This document shows, piece after piece, positions 1 to 7,491 of a stretch of 64,000 nt of DNA. The notes under the pieces were generated by a model that had not been told where the DNA came from, did no database searches, and saw only the letters and a program-made list of their open reading frames with translations. The position numbers and the translations under genes were made by a program. How positions within the stretch are numbered: position 1 is the first letter of the stretch; each line of letters begins with the position of its first letter. This DNA is from Vibrio panuliri (GTDB lineage: Bacteria; Pseudomonadota; Gammaproteobacteria; Enterobacterales; Vibrionaceae): contig NZ_AP019655.1 of NCBI RefSeq assembly GCF_009938205.1, forward strand, positions 1,302,001-1,366,000, given 5' to 3'.

Positions 1-122
1 GCTGACTTCACGTAAAAGCCAGAAACCTTTGATTTTGTATCGCAAAACTTGCGCAACAACAAGCAATAACTTACGGTCACTGACGGCTTACTTTGAACGG
101 AACCCCAATTAAACACGACACT

Positions 123-1436
123 ATGGCAAATCAAGAATCTAAAATTCCCACTCACCGCTTGGCTCGTTTTGGTCAATTTGCTTCTCTTGCGACTCGAATT
201 GGCAGTAATGTTGTCGCAGAAGGGGCTAAGCAGCTACTTAAAGGCGAGCGGCCTCATACCAAAGACCTTCTGCTCACACCGTCAAACATCAAACGCGTGG
301 CTGACCAACTGGCTCACCTTAGAGGGGCAGCGATGAAAGTCGGTCAAATGCTGTCGATGGACAGTGGTGACATTCTGTCTCCTGAGTTGGCGGAAATTTT
401 AGCGCGCTTACGCTCTGATGCGAATCCAATGTTATCTAAGCAGCTCAACGCTGTATTGGTCGATGGGTTGGGTGAGAACTGGAAGCAAGCATTTCTATCT
501 TTCAACTTTAAGCCTGTAGCCAGCGCCTCAATTGGACAAGTTCATCAAGCATACACTGACGACGGGGATATGGTCGCGGTAAAAGTTCAATACCCCGGAA
601 TACGTAATAGCATTGATAGTGATGTCGACAATGTCGCTACCCTGCTCAATGTGGTGGGAGTTATTCCCAAAGATATTGATATAAACGCTCTATTGGGGGA
701 AGCCAAAAAACAGCTCCACGCTGAAGCTAATTACCAACTAGAATGTGAATATCTGCAACGATACAAGCAACACCTCACCCAACGCGACCATTTTGTTATT
801 CCCAAAGCTTACCCCGAACTTAGTAGCGAGACGGTACTAACGATGGAGTACGTGGAGGGTGTAAGCATCGAGAGTCTGGTTGATGCACCACAAGCTCAAC
901 GTGACGCCGTGATGCATGCTTTACTTGAGCTATTGTTTGCTGAACTGTTTGACTTCCAATTAGTGCAAACCGACCCTAACTTCGCAAACTATCGGTACAA
1001 CACCCAATCGCAGAAAGTCGTCCTACTCGATTTTGGTGCTACCAGAGAATACAGCGACATCATTAGCAACGGCTACCGACTCGCATTCCAAGCAGTGATT
1101 AACCACGACACAGGAGCACTAGAAGAAGCGTTGAGACAAATTGGCTTTTTCAGTCAAACGATCGTTGAAAGTCAGAAACAAGCGATACTTGAACTGGTCA
1201 CGCTGGCATGTGAGCCTATGTGTTATGAGGGCGCGTATGACTTTGGCCAATCCGATCTCGCGAATAAAATTCGTCAAAGAGGCACCGCATTGAGTATGCA
1301 AGAAAATTACTGGCACACTCCCCCTATTGATGCGATCTTCCTTCATCGGAAAATCGGTGGGCTATACTTGTTGGCAGCAAGGTTAAAAGCACGCGTTGAT
1401 ATTCGGAAACTCGTCATGCCCTATCTAAGCCTTTAG
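123..1436 (+). CDS. ABC1/AarF/COQ8-type atypical kinase family protein
   Basis: Member of the ABC1 (UbiB/COQ8) protein-kinase-like family. Family members act as ATPases or small-molecule kinases linked to isoprenoid quinone biology; the substrate here is unknown. The family-defining KxGQ element (KVGQMLSMD) is near residues 72-80. The Ala-rich loop SASIGQVH is near 134, the kinase Lys lies in VAVKVQ near 153, QTDPNFANY is near 282 and the metal-binding DFG near 303. The QTDPN catalytic-loop form resembles eukaryotic COQ8/ADCK rather than E. coli UbiB (HxDxHPGN), so this is unlikely to be the housekeeping ubiB. No membrane segment is evident at the C-terminus. A start ten codons upstream (TTG at 93) is also open; ATG at 123 is preferred. 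It stands alone, without ubiquinone genes nearby. Confidence 0.88.
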   Translation: MANQESKIPTHRLARFGQFASLATRIGSNVVAEGAKQLLKGERPHTKDLLLTPSNIKRVADQLAHLRGAAMKVGQMLSMDSGDILSPELAEILARLRSDANPMLSKQLNAVLVDGLGENWKQAFLSFNFKPVASASIGQVHQAYTDDGDMVAVKVQYPGIRNSIDSDVDNVATLLNVVGVIPKDIDINALLGEAKKQLHAEANYQLECEYLQRYKQHLTQRDHFVIPKAYPELSSETVLTMEYVEGVSIESLVDAPQAQRDAVMHALLELLFAELFDFQLVQTDPNFANYRYNTQSQKVVLLDFGATREYSDIISNGYRLAFQAVINHDTGALEEALRQIGFFSQTIVESQKQAILELVTLACEPMCYEGAYDFGQSDLANKIRQRGTALSMQENYWHTPPIDAIFLHRKIGGLYLLAARLKARVDIRKLVMPYLSL

Positions 1437-1559
1437 TTTAGCTTTGCGTATAAGATCAAACTTCCTCACATTCAAATTGCCTTATCGGTTTTATTTTTAC
1501 AAGCTGGCAACAGTATTGAATCTGGGTAGCCGTTCGCAGTGACATAGGGGTAGTTAGCA

Positions 1560-2042
1560 ATGGCGATGTACTTTCGACGACAGTCGACGCGCAGCAAAGC
1601 GAGTCTGACGCTACATGCCATTCGCTACACGCTATTTGCAGTTGCCATCACCACTGTTGGCGCGTTAAGTGTCCTTATCTATCAGAACTATCAACAATCG
1701 ATTGATCCACATCGCGTCTATGGGCGCTGGATCGAGATTGGTACCCCCACCTATGATCGAGCAACAATTGAATTCAACCAAGATGGTGTTTTTCGTAATA
1801 ATCGCCTAATCACGACAAAATTTGAGTTTGACGGCAGTCAAATCAGGCTAGAAACTGGCTCGGGGTGGCACGTCTACCAGCTATCCTCGCGACAAAACGC
1901 TCCGTTATTGAATCGAGTGCAGCCAAACAGCCCTTCTCAGCGTTTTGTCAAACAAGGTTACGAACACCTGGTGGATCTCGAAGGTGGCGGATTAGGGAAA
2001 AAACGCCGCTCGGCAATCGTTGAACATTTCAACGAAAAATAG
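1560..2042 (+). CDS. DUF2850-like single-pass membrane protein
   Basis: About 160 residues. A basic N-terminus (FRRQSTRSK) is followed by one transmembrane segment at about residues 22-42, then a soluble, probably periplasmic domain. The domain begins with VYGRWIEIGTPTYDRATIEF and contains the pattern GVFRNNRLITTKFEFDG. This matches my recollection of the Vibrio-restricted DUF2850 family (short envelope proteins with a VYGxW...EFDG core). Function is unknown. An AGGGG ribosome-binding site lies about 10 bases upstream of the ATG at 1560; ATG at 1566 is an alternative start. No operon partner is obvious: the flanking gaps are about 120 and 157 bases. Confidence 0.7.
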   Translation: MAMYFRRQSTRSKASLTLHAIRYTLFAVAITTVGALSVLIYQNYQQSIDPHRVYGRWIEIGTPTYDRATIEFNQDGVFRNNRLITTKFEFDGSQIRLETGSGWHVYQLSSRQNAPLLNRVQPNSPSQRFVKQGYEHLVDLEGGGLGKKRRSAIVEHFNEK

Positions 2043-2137
2043 CCAAAATGCAGGAAAACGATAGGTTTACCCCCTCTAGCATTTTCGACGCCAAACCAAG
2101 TGTATATACTCAAGGTATCCAATTATCGGCAGTCTCT

Positions 2138-2168
2138 CTGATCAGCGTTTGTAACGTGACTGATCAGC
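2138..2168 (+). promoter_or_regulatory. Paired CTGATCAGC direct repeats upstream of mechanosensitive channel gene
   Basis: CTGATCAGC occurs at 2138-2146 and again at 2160-2168, a start-to-start distance of 22 bases (about two helical turns). Each copy contains the palindrome TGATCA. They lie 30-60 bases before the ATG at 2200. This could be a two-site operator on one DNA face; no regulator is identified. Confidence 0.35.
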
Positions 2169-2199
2169 TCGCACTCGACGACAAGTTAGAACTCTAAAC

Positions 2200-3285
2200 A
2201 TGAATGAACTCAAATTATTATTACCTAACCATATCTCAACGCTCTATCAGCAACTTGATAGTAATGTTCTCTTACTCACTGCCACCAGTTTTGTCGTTTG
2301 GTTGATATGGCGCGTTGTTTACGGTCGTCTTGAAGTATTAGCTGAACGCACCAGCTTTCACTGGGACAACTTGACGTTACAAGCACTAAAAACCCCGATG
2401 AGCACTTTGATTTGGTGTTGGCCCGCTACCATTTCAATTGGTTTTTTACTCCAACAACAAATGGGCAGCAAGCTCAACTGGCTCAGTACCGTAAAGCTCA
2501 TCTTGGTCATCGCGATTTTTCTCTGGTTTATCATGCGACTGATCAACAATGTTGAAGAGTATGTGTTGGAGCAGAAAAAGCGCGATGAAACAACGGTTCA
2601 AGCGGTAGCAAAGGTCGCCAGACTATTCTTTTTAACCATTGGTGCGCTGACGATTATGCAAGCATTTGGCTTGAGCCTTTCTGGCCTACTCACCTTTGGT
2701 GGTGTCGGTGGTTTGATTGTCGGTTTAGCCGCTAAAGATCTTCTGTCCAACTTCTTTGGTGGGATGATGATCTACTTCGATCGCCCTTTTAAAGTCGGTG
2801 ACTGGGTTCGCTCACCAGATCGTCAAATTGAAGGAACGGTTGAACGCATTGGTTGGCGCATGACGATTATCCGTACTTTTGACAAACGTCCACTGTATGT
2901 TCCTAACTCAGTGTTTAGCAATATTGTGGTTGAGAATCCTTCTCGAATGCTTAACCGACGTATCTACGAGACGGTGGGCGTTCGTTACGATGATGGCAGC
3001 AAAGTGGAAAAAATCACTGAAGATATCAAAACGATGCTGAAGAGCCATCCCGATATCGATGCTAACCAAACTTTGATCGTTAACCTCAATGGGTTTGGCG
3101 CATCCTCGCTTAATATCATGGTTTACACTTTTACCAAAACCGTCAACTGGATACGCTATCAAGAGGTTAAGCAGGATGTCCTGCTAAAAATCATTGCGAT
3201 TGTGGCTGACAATGGGGCAGATATCGCCTTCCCAACTCAAACGCTAAAAATCGACCCAACCTCACTTGGCGAGCTAGAGGGATAG
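2200..3285 (+). CDS. MscS-family mechanosensitive channel, YnaI-like
   Basis: 361-residue inner-membrane small-conductance mechanosensitive channel of the MscS family. The N-terminal third has about four hydrophobic helices (residues 20-40, 65-85, 95-112, 140-160). These precede the Gly/Ala-rich pore helix GGVGGLIVGLAAKDLLSNFF near 170-190. Next comes the beta domain FDRPFKVGDWVRSPDRQIEG...VPNSVFSNIVVENPSR, typical of YnaI-type channels. The C-terminal mixed alpha/beta domain carries the NIMVYTFTK segment and ends near DIAFPTQTLKI, a usual MscS C-terminal signature. Such channels open on hypo-osmotic shock to release solutes. A 13-bp stem hairpin directly after the stop ends the transcript. 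Exact conductance and physiological role cannot be read from sequence. Confidence 0.92.
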   Translation: MNELKLLLPNHISTLYQQLDSNVLLLTATSFVVWLIWRVVYGRLEVLAERTSFHWDNLTLQALKTPMSTLIWCWPATISIGFLLQQQMGSKLNWLSTVKLILVIAIFLWFIMRLINNVEEYVLEQKKRDETTVQAVAKVARLFFLTIGALTIMQAFGLSLSGLLTFGGVGGLIVGLAAKDLLSNFFGGMMIYFDRPFKVGDWVRSPDRQIEGTVERIGWRMTIIRTFDKRPLYVPNSVFSNIVVENPSRMLNRRIYETVGVRYDDGSKVEKITEDIKTMLKSHPDIDANQTLIVNLNGFGASSLNIMVYTFTKTVNWIRYQEVKQDVLLKIIAIVADNGADIAFPTQTLKIDPTSLGELEG

Positions 3286-3306
3286 TCGCCTACGACTCGA
3301 TAATTT

Positions 3307-3340
3307 GCACAAAGCCTTCAGCAGAAGGCTTTGTGCTTAT
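3307..3340. terminator. Bidirectional terminator between convergent channel and MFS genes
   Basis: Perfect 13-bp inverted repeat GCACAAAGCCTTC / GAAGGCTTTGTGC around an AGCA loop, sitting between two convergent stops. The flanking T/A runs are short, so termination strength is uncertain. Confidence 0.65.
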
Positions 3341-4578
3341 ACTCGAATTTCATCTCGATTAATGCTGTCTTGCGAGCGATCTGCTCGTTGGTAGAGCCAG
3401 ATCATCATCAAACCCAAAGCGAAACAGAGCAAGAAAAGCCAATTTGAATTGAATTTATCAATCATAAGTCCACCTAACCAAGGTCCTAAGGCAAAGCCTA
3501 ATGAATATAGCGCTGCTGCACCAAAGTATGAGCCTCTTAAATGAGGTGGAGCTAAACGGTCAATCTGTACGTTTAGAGTTGGGAATGCGATTACCTCTCC
3601 CAAACTAATAATAAAGCACGCAACCGCCCACCCTATTGGATAATCGACAGGAGTAAGCATAAAACCTATTTGTGCGATCGCCATGAGCGCCATACCAATT
3701 CGAGTACGGGTAAACAATGGCACCTTCTCCAACCATTTCAACATTGGAAACTGAAAGATCACAATGGTCAATGTATTCACCAATACGAGGCTGGCAATGA
3801 TCTTAGCGGCCAGTTCGGGGTTCGCACGTACAATCACTTGCGGGAGCGATGACTCCAACTGAGCATAGATAAACATCATCAAGAAGTTGGCGATCAAAAG
3901 CAGCAAAAACACCTTATCTTGCGCGACCACTTTCATTGTGGCGCGAAAATTGGGCAAGGTTGAAGAATCTGGTTTACGAAAACTGCCATTGCGCTCAATA
4001 CCGACAAGAATCAACAACAAATAGATCACGAAAGTAGCACCTGTTGCGACAAACAGCAGTTGAGGGGTTTCAAGCGCCAAAGTAATACCTAATAACGGAC
4101 CAATCGCCCCACCTAGGTTTATCACAAAGTAGCGAATATTCAGTGCCAACTCGCGATCTTTAAGATCCGCAAGATTATCGCTAATGACCGCTTTCGAGGG
4201 TGCTTCGATCATTGGACGCATCAGTCCTGCCAACACGACCATCAAATAGAATTGCCAAAGTTCACTCGCCAGACCAATCCCAGTAAAGGCAAATGCCGCC
4301 AAGCAACTGCCTACCGCCATGACCACCTTACGACCTAACTTATCGGATAAGTAACCAGAGTAAAGCCCAGTGAATGATGCCACTAACGCGGAGATCGCCA
4401 ACATTCCCCCGACATCCGCCGCCGACACGCCATAATCTTGGTAGAGAAAAACGATGAGAAATGGCCAAGCCATAAAGTAAGCAGTGCGTGTCACTAACAC
4501 GCCGACCAGCACGGTCCATATGGGAAGACTGAATCTTTTTACTCGCTGCCATTGAAATAGCGTTTGATCGGTTTCCAT
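3337..4578 (-). CDS. MFS family transporter (probable drug/metabolite exporter)
   Basis: About 413-residue major facilitator with 12 predicted membrane helices. The MFS motif-A-like loop between helices 2 and 3 reads GYLSDKLGRKVV. Helix-4/5 region residues around GLMRPMIEAPSKAVISD resemble multidrug and uncharacterised efflux MFS proteins; substrate cannot be assigned. The ATG at 4578 is preferred over the upstream in-frame GTG at 4584 because a full AGGAGGTG Shine-Dalgarno lies just before it. It runs in the same direction as the metallo-beta-lactamase-fold gene upstream but is separated by 128 bases with a hairpin, so it may be transcribed separately. Confidence 0.85.
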   Translation of the reverse strand: METDQTLFQWQRVKRFSLPIWTVLVGVLVTRTAYFMAWPFLIVFLYQDYGVSAADVGGMLAISALVASFTGLYSGYLSDKLGRKVVMAVGSCLAAFAFTGIGLASELWQFYLMVVLAGLMRPMIEAPSKAVISDNLADLKDRELALNIRYFVINLGGAIGPLLGITLALETPQLLFVATGATFVIYLLLILVGIERNGSFRKPDSSTLPNFRATMKVVAQDKVFLLLLIANFLMMFIYAQLESSLPQVIVRANPELAAKIIASLVLVNTLTIVIFQFPMLKWLEKVPLFTRTRIGMALMAIAQIGFMLTPVDYPIGWAVACFIISLGEVIAFPTLNVQIDRLAPPHLRGSYFGAAALYSLGFALGPWLGGLMIDKFNSNWLFLLCFALGLMMIWLYQRADRSQDSINRDEIRV

Positions 4579-4654
4579 TATCACCTCCTGTGAACAGCTT
4601 CACAGTACATGATTTTGCATATGGATGAAAAGAGTCGATATTATATAAAGATCG

Positions 4655-4681
4655 AATCAGACCTACTCAATAGGTCTGATT
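4655..4681 (-). terminator. Hairpin after MBL-fold hydrolase gene
   Basis: Perfect 11-bp inverted repeat AATCAGACCTA / TAGGTCTGATT with a 5-base loop, between the stop of the hydrolase gene and the start of the MFS gene. No strong T run follows on the minus strand, so it may attenuate rather than end transcription. Confidence 0.45.
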
Positions 4682-4706
4682 GATTGAGAACAACTAGTTA
4701 CAATAA

Positions 4707-5870
4707 CTAGCCTGAGTAGCTATAGTCCACTTTAGTTAGATGATACTCTGGCGATTCCCACCATCGAGTAGAGTTTATCTCTGAATGAATCTCAAATGAC
4801 TCACCAATCATAGGTGTAATCAGCTCGGCACCAATTTGCTGGGCTTCTTGGCGTAAATCTTCAATTGGCTCATCCCAACGATGAGCAAACAGTTCAAACG
4901 TCGACCAGTGTACTGGCATCAGTATGTTCGCCTGCAGATCTTGATAAGCATTTGCGGTATGCCTAGCTTGCATATGTCCCCAATTTTCGACTGGGTAACC
5001 GATGCCATTTTTCACGTTAGCCGCCACTTCAATAAAGGCAATATCGAACGGGCCGAAACGCTCACCAATCTGTTTAAAGTGATTGTCATAGGCGGTATCA
5101 CCGCTGTAAAACAATGATCCGCTCACCCCTTTGATCACCCATGACGCCCAAAGCGTCGAGTTAGAGTCAAACCCAGTACGCCCAGAGTTGTGGTTAGCTG
5201 GCGTCGCGGTTAGCTCGACACTACCGATCAAGGTCGACTCCCACCAATCTAGCTCTTCAATTTTATCCGGTGCGACGCCCCATTTTTCTAAATGGCGCCC
5301 CACCGCCAATGGCACAATAAACTGAACACCTTTATCAGCGTAAAAACGTACTGTCGATTTCTCCAGATGGTCGTAATGGTCGTGCGAAATGACGATTGCA
5401 TCGGGTGTTGGTAGCTTCTCTCTTGTGATCGGCGAACTCACATTCCTAGCAAACATCCGTTTAACTGCCCATGGTGAGGCATACTCAAACACAGGATCAA
5501 TTAAGAGTTTGACACTATCGATTTCAACATAGAGGCTGGAATGCCCAAGCCACGTCACTCTTGGTGAAAGAGGCTTAGAATAGAGTAACTCAATGTCTAC
5601 TGGTTGATAAGGAAGCGCATTTTGAGGTTTCAGTGTTGAACGCTCAAAGAAGAACTTTTTCATCACACTCGACATACTTTCGTTGCTCGCAACGCGAGGT
5701 AAGCGATTGATCACTTTGCTTTGGTGGAACTGCGGCGATTGTTCAATACGCGCTAGGCGACGCTGCTCACTTTCACGCCTTGAGGCATCTACCCACGATG
5801 CCCTAAACTTGCCGACTACCGAAGCAATGTGTGATTGAGTAATCATACCAAGTGAACCCAGTTTGCTCAT
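4707..5870 (-). CDS. MBL-fold metallo-hydrolase (UlaG/NAPE-PLD-like)
   Basis: 387-residue metallo-beta-lactamase-fold hydrolase. After an Arg-rich N-terminal stretch (residues 1-70) the core begins VTWLGHSSLYVEIDSVKLLIDPVF. The zinc motif HDHYDH is at residues 163-168; further ligands are expected in ANHNSGR near 207, in SGDTAYD near 235 and in PVHWSTF near 295. This layout fits the NAPE-PLD/UlaG-like branch, whose substrates include N-acyl phosphatidylethanolamines and lactonates. The actual substrate is unknown. No signal peptide is seen. It diverges from a TetR gene with a paired operator in the shared 108-base promoter region, so it is probably the main target of that repressor. Confidence 0.85.
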   Translation of the reverse strand: MSKLGSLGMITQSHIASVVGKFRASWVDASRRESEQRRLARIEQSPQFHQSKVINRLPRVASNESMSSVMKKFFFERSTLKPQNALPYQPVDIELLYSKPLSPRVTWLGHSSLYVEIDSVKLLIDPVFEYASPWAVKRMFARNVSSPITREKLPTPDAIVISHDHYDHLEKSTVRFYADKGVQFIVPLAVGRHLEKWGVAPDKIEELDWWESTLIGSVELTATPANHNSGRTGFDSNSTLWASWVIKGVSGSLFYSGDTAYDNHFKQIGERFGPFDIAFIEVAANVKNGIGYPVENWGHMQARHTANAYQDLQANILMPVHWSTFELFAHRWDEPIEDLRQEAQQIGAELITPMIGESFEIHSEINSTRWWESPEYHLTKVDYSYSG

Positions 5871-5892
5871 TTCTATGACCTATCTGCTATCA

Positions 5893-5962
5893 AAAAAAGT
5901 AAACGATGGTGTATACTTTAGAAATTAACCCACAAAAAGTAAACACCATCGTTTACTTTTTT
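5893..5962. promoter_or_regulatory. Paired palindromic TetR operator between hydrolase and tetR genes
   Basis: A perfect 20-bp inverted repeat has arms at 5893-5912 and 5943-5962. Each arm overlaps its own 18-bp operator-like palindrome of the form GTAAAC-N6-GTwTAC: 5899-5916 (GTAAACGATGGTGTATAC) and 5939-5956 (GTAAACACCATCGTTTAC). The two sites are centred 40 bases apart, about four helical turns. Size and symmetry fit TetR-family dimer operators. The position suggests coupled autoregulation of tetR and repression of the hydrolase. Confidence 0.8.
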
Positions 5963-5978
5963 ATGATAAAAACTGACT

Positions 5979-6590
5979 ATGGTAAAAATTAGCGATATAA
6001 AACAGAAAGATATTATCAACTCTGCCATTCAGGTTTTTGCTCAAAAAGGCTTTGAACAAGCGAGCATGGAGGGGATTTCTAAACAAGCGGGTGTGTCAAA
6101 GCGCACTTTGTATAAGTACTACCCTAACAAAGAAGCGCTATTTGAAGTCATTGTAGACAATTTGATGTGTCGTTTTGATGATCAGCCCACTGCTCAATTC
6201 GAACTCTTGCGTTCAACAGAGCAGCAGTTAATTGAACTCACTCTTAAACAGCTTTGCTATATCAACAGTGAGGATTATCAGATCGCCGCACGCATGGTGA
6301 TTGCAGAGTGTATCCGTTGTCCTAACGCGTCTCGCATGCTGATAAGCAAATTTGGCGCAATTGAAGATAGCTACGGCTTACATGAGTGGGTTCGCCAAGG
6401 CATTGCTGCCAATCGTCTACTGGTACCAAACGTTTCACTCGCAGTAGAGCAATACATTGGCAGTATTAAAGCCGTGGTGTTTTGGCCGCACCTTCTCGCC
6501 CATAAGTCACCACCAAGTTGCGACGAGGTGAAAATCGCAGTAGAGAGTGCGGTAAAAGGTTTTGTCGCGACATACGAAGTGAGCAACTAA
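5979..6590 (+). CDS. TetR/AcrR family transcriptional regulator
   Basis: 203-residue TetR repressor. The N-terminal helix-turn-helix domain (residues 8-55) shows the family pattern IINSAIQVFAQKGFEQASM...ISKQAGVSKRTLYKYYPNKEALF. The C-terminal ligand-binding region is helical and divergent, with a domain resembling the TetR_C_7/AefR-like type (GAIEDSYGLHEWVRQGIAANRL). The inducer is unknown. It is divergent from the metallo-hydrolase gene and probably binds the twin GTAAAC operators between them. It is convergent with the VOC gene; a 10-bp inverted repeat (6633-6642/6655-6664) overlaps the VOC stop and may end either transcript. Confidence 0.92.
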   Translation: MVKISDIKQKDIINSAIQVFAQKGFEQASMEGISKQAGVSKRTLYKYYPNKEALFEVIVDNLMCRFDDQPTAQFELLRSTEQQLIELTLKQLCYINSEDYQIAARMVIAECIRCPNASRMLISKFGAIEDSYGLHEWVRQGIAANRLLVPNVSLAVEQYIGSIKAVVFWPHLLAHKSPPSCDEVKIAVESAVKGFVATYEVSN

Positions 6591-6638
6591 GCAGGTTTAC
6601 CCAACCAAATGCGGCTGACAATAATAATCACTCTATCG

Positions 6639-7064
6639 CTATTTGCTATGGCGCATAGCGATAGGGTGGTCAGGTTTCAGCTGTAACAGATCCCATTGAT
6701 TACCATAGAGATCTTCAAACACTGCTACCGTGCCATACTCGGCTTCTTTTGGCTCTCTGACAAAATGAATACCTAACGAGCACATTCGCTTATAGTCGCG
6801 CCAAAAATCATCGGTATTGAGAAACAAAAATACCCGTCCGCCCGTTTGGTTGCCAACAAAGTCAAACTGTTCAGGCTTTGAGGCTCGCGCAAGCAACAAA
6901 GTTACGCCATTTGATCCTGGCGGCGAAACCACTACCCAACGTTTGTCCTGCTCTGGTTGGTAGGTGTCTTCCACCAACTCAAACTTCAGTTTGTTGACGT
7001 AAAAGTCTATCGCTTCATCATAGTCTTTAACGACCAAAGCAATGTGAACAATTGATTGCTTCAT
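6639..7064 (-). CDS. VOC (glyoxalase/bleomycin resistance) family protein
   Basis: 141-residue vicinal-oxygen-chelate protein with two beta-alpha-beta-beta-beta modules: IVHIALVVKDYDEAIDFYVNKLKFELVED at the start and VFLFLNTDDFWRDYKRM in the second half. The ending FEDLYGNQWDLLQL carries the usual metal-ligand Glu/Asp region. Family members include glyoxalases, dioxygenases and antibiotic-binding proteins; substrate unknown. The ATG at 7064 is chosen because GGGAGGTG lies directly upstream; an earlier in-frame start at 7085 would place that Shine-Dalgarno inside the gene. Confidence 0.85.
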   Translation of the reverse strand: MKQSIVHIALVVKDYDEAIDFYVNKLKFELVEDTYQPEQDKRWVVVSPPGSNGVTLLLARASKPEQFDFVGNQTGGRVFLFLNTDDFWRDYKRMCSLGIHFVREPKEAEYGTVAVFEDLYGNQWDLLQLKPDHPIAMRHSK

Positions 7065-7117
7065 AACACCTCCCGAGTGAATCACTCGACCGAATCAAAA
7101 TTCCAGCACTAAAAACC

Positions 7118-7333
7118 TTAGCAAAACGTATCAATATAGAGTGCTTCGACTTTATCTCTCGCCCATTGGGTCTTACGCAGAAACTTAAGTGAAGATTTCA
7201 CTGATGGATCTTTTTGAAAGCAGTTAACTCTAATCTCAGAGTACAAACCTTGCCAGCCATAGTGTTCAACTAAGCGAGTCACAATCTTTTCGAGCGATAG
7301 CCCATGTAGCGGGTTATTTGGCTGATTTTGCAT
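7118..7333 (-). CDS. VF530 family DNA-binding protein
   Basis: 71-residue protein matching the VF530 (DUF2132) family, first described from Vibrio fischeri. It has the family core NNPLHGLSLEKIVTRLVEHYGWQGL, then FQKDPSVKSSLKFLRKTQWARDKVEALY. Structures in this family show a small alpha-helical fold with reported double-strand DNA binding. The exact cellular role is unknown. The start at the MQNQPNN methionine agrees with family length; upstream in-frame codons to 7396 are unlikely to be translated. Confidence 0.88.
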   Translation of the reverse strand: MQNQPNNPLHGLSLEKIVTRLVEHYGWQGLYSEIRVNCFQKDPSVKSSLKFLRKTQWARDKVEALYIDTFC

Positions 7334-7447
7334 CAGACGTCGGTTCCTTATTTTGGATGATTTATCTCGATGACCTGCATCAAAACATAAGGGCACATCT
7401 TAACAAGTTAAAGCAATCGCCGCGAAACAATCCGTCATCGTCAAAGC

Positions 7448-7476
7448 AAAAAAAAAGCCTAGCAACCGCTAGGCTT
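7448..7476 (-). terminator. Rho-independent terminator after 5'-nucleotidase gene
   Basis: Perfect 9-bp stem AAGCCTAGC / GCTAGGCTT with AACC loop. On the minus strand it is followed by a run of nine T residues. It lies 16 bases past the stop at 7492. Confidence 0.9.
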
Positions 7477-7491
7477 AGGTCTATCGTTTGA

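Noticed and set aside
6633..6664. 10-bp inverted repeat CTATCGCTAT / ATAGCGATAG as a standard terminator
   Set aside because: It overlaps the VOC gene stop and has no T run on either strand, so it is mentioned only as a possible end signal.
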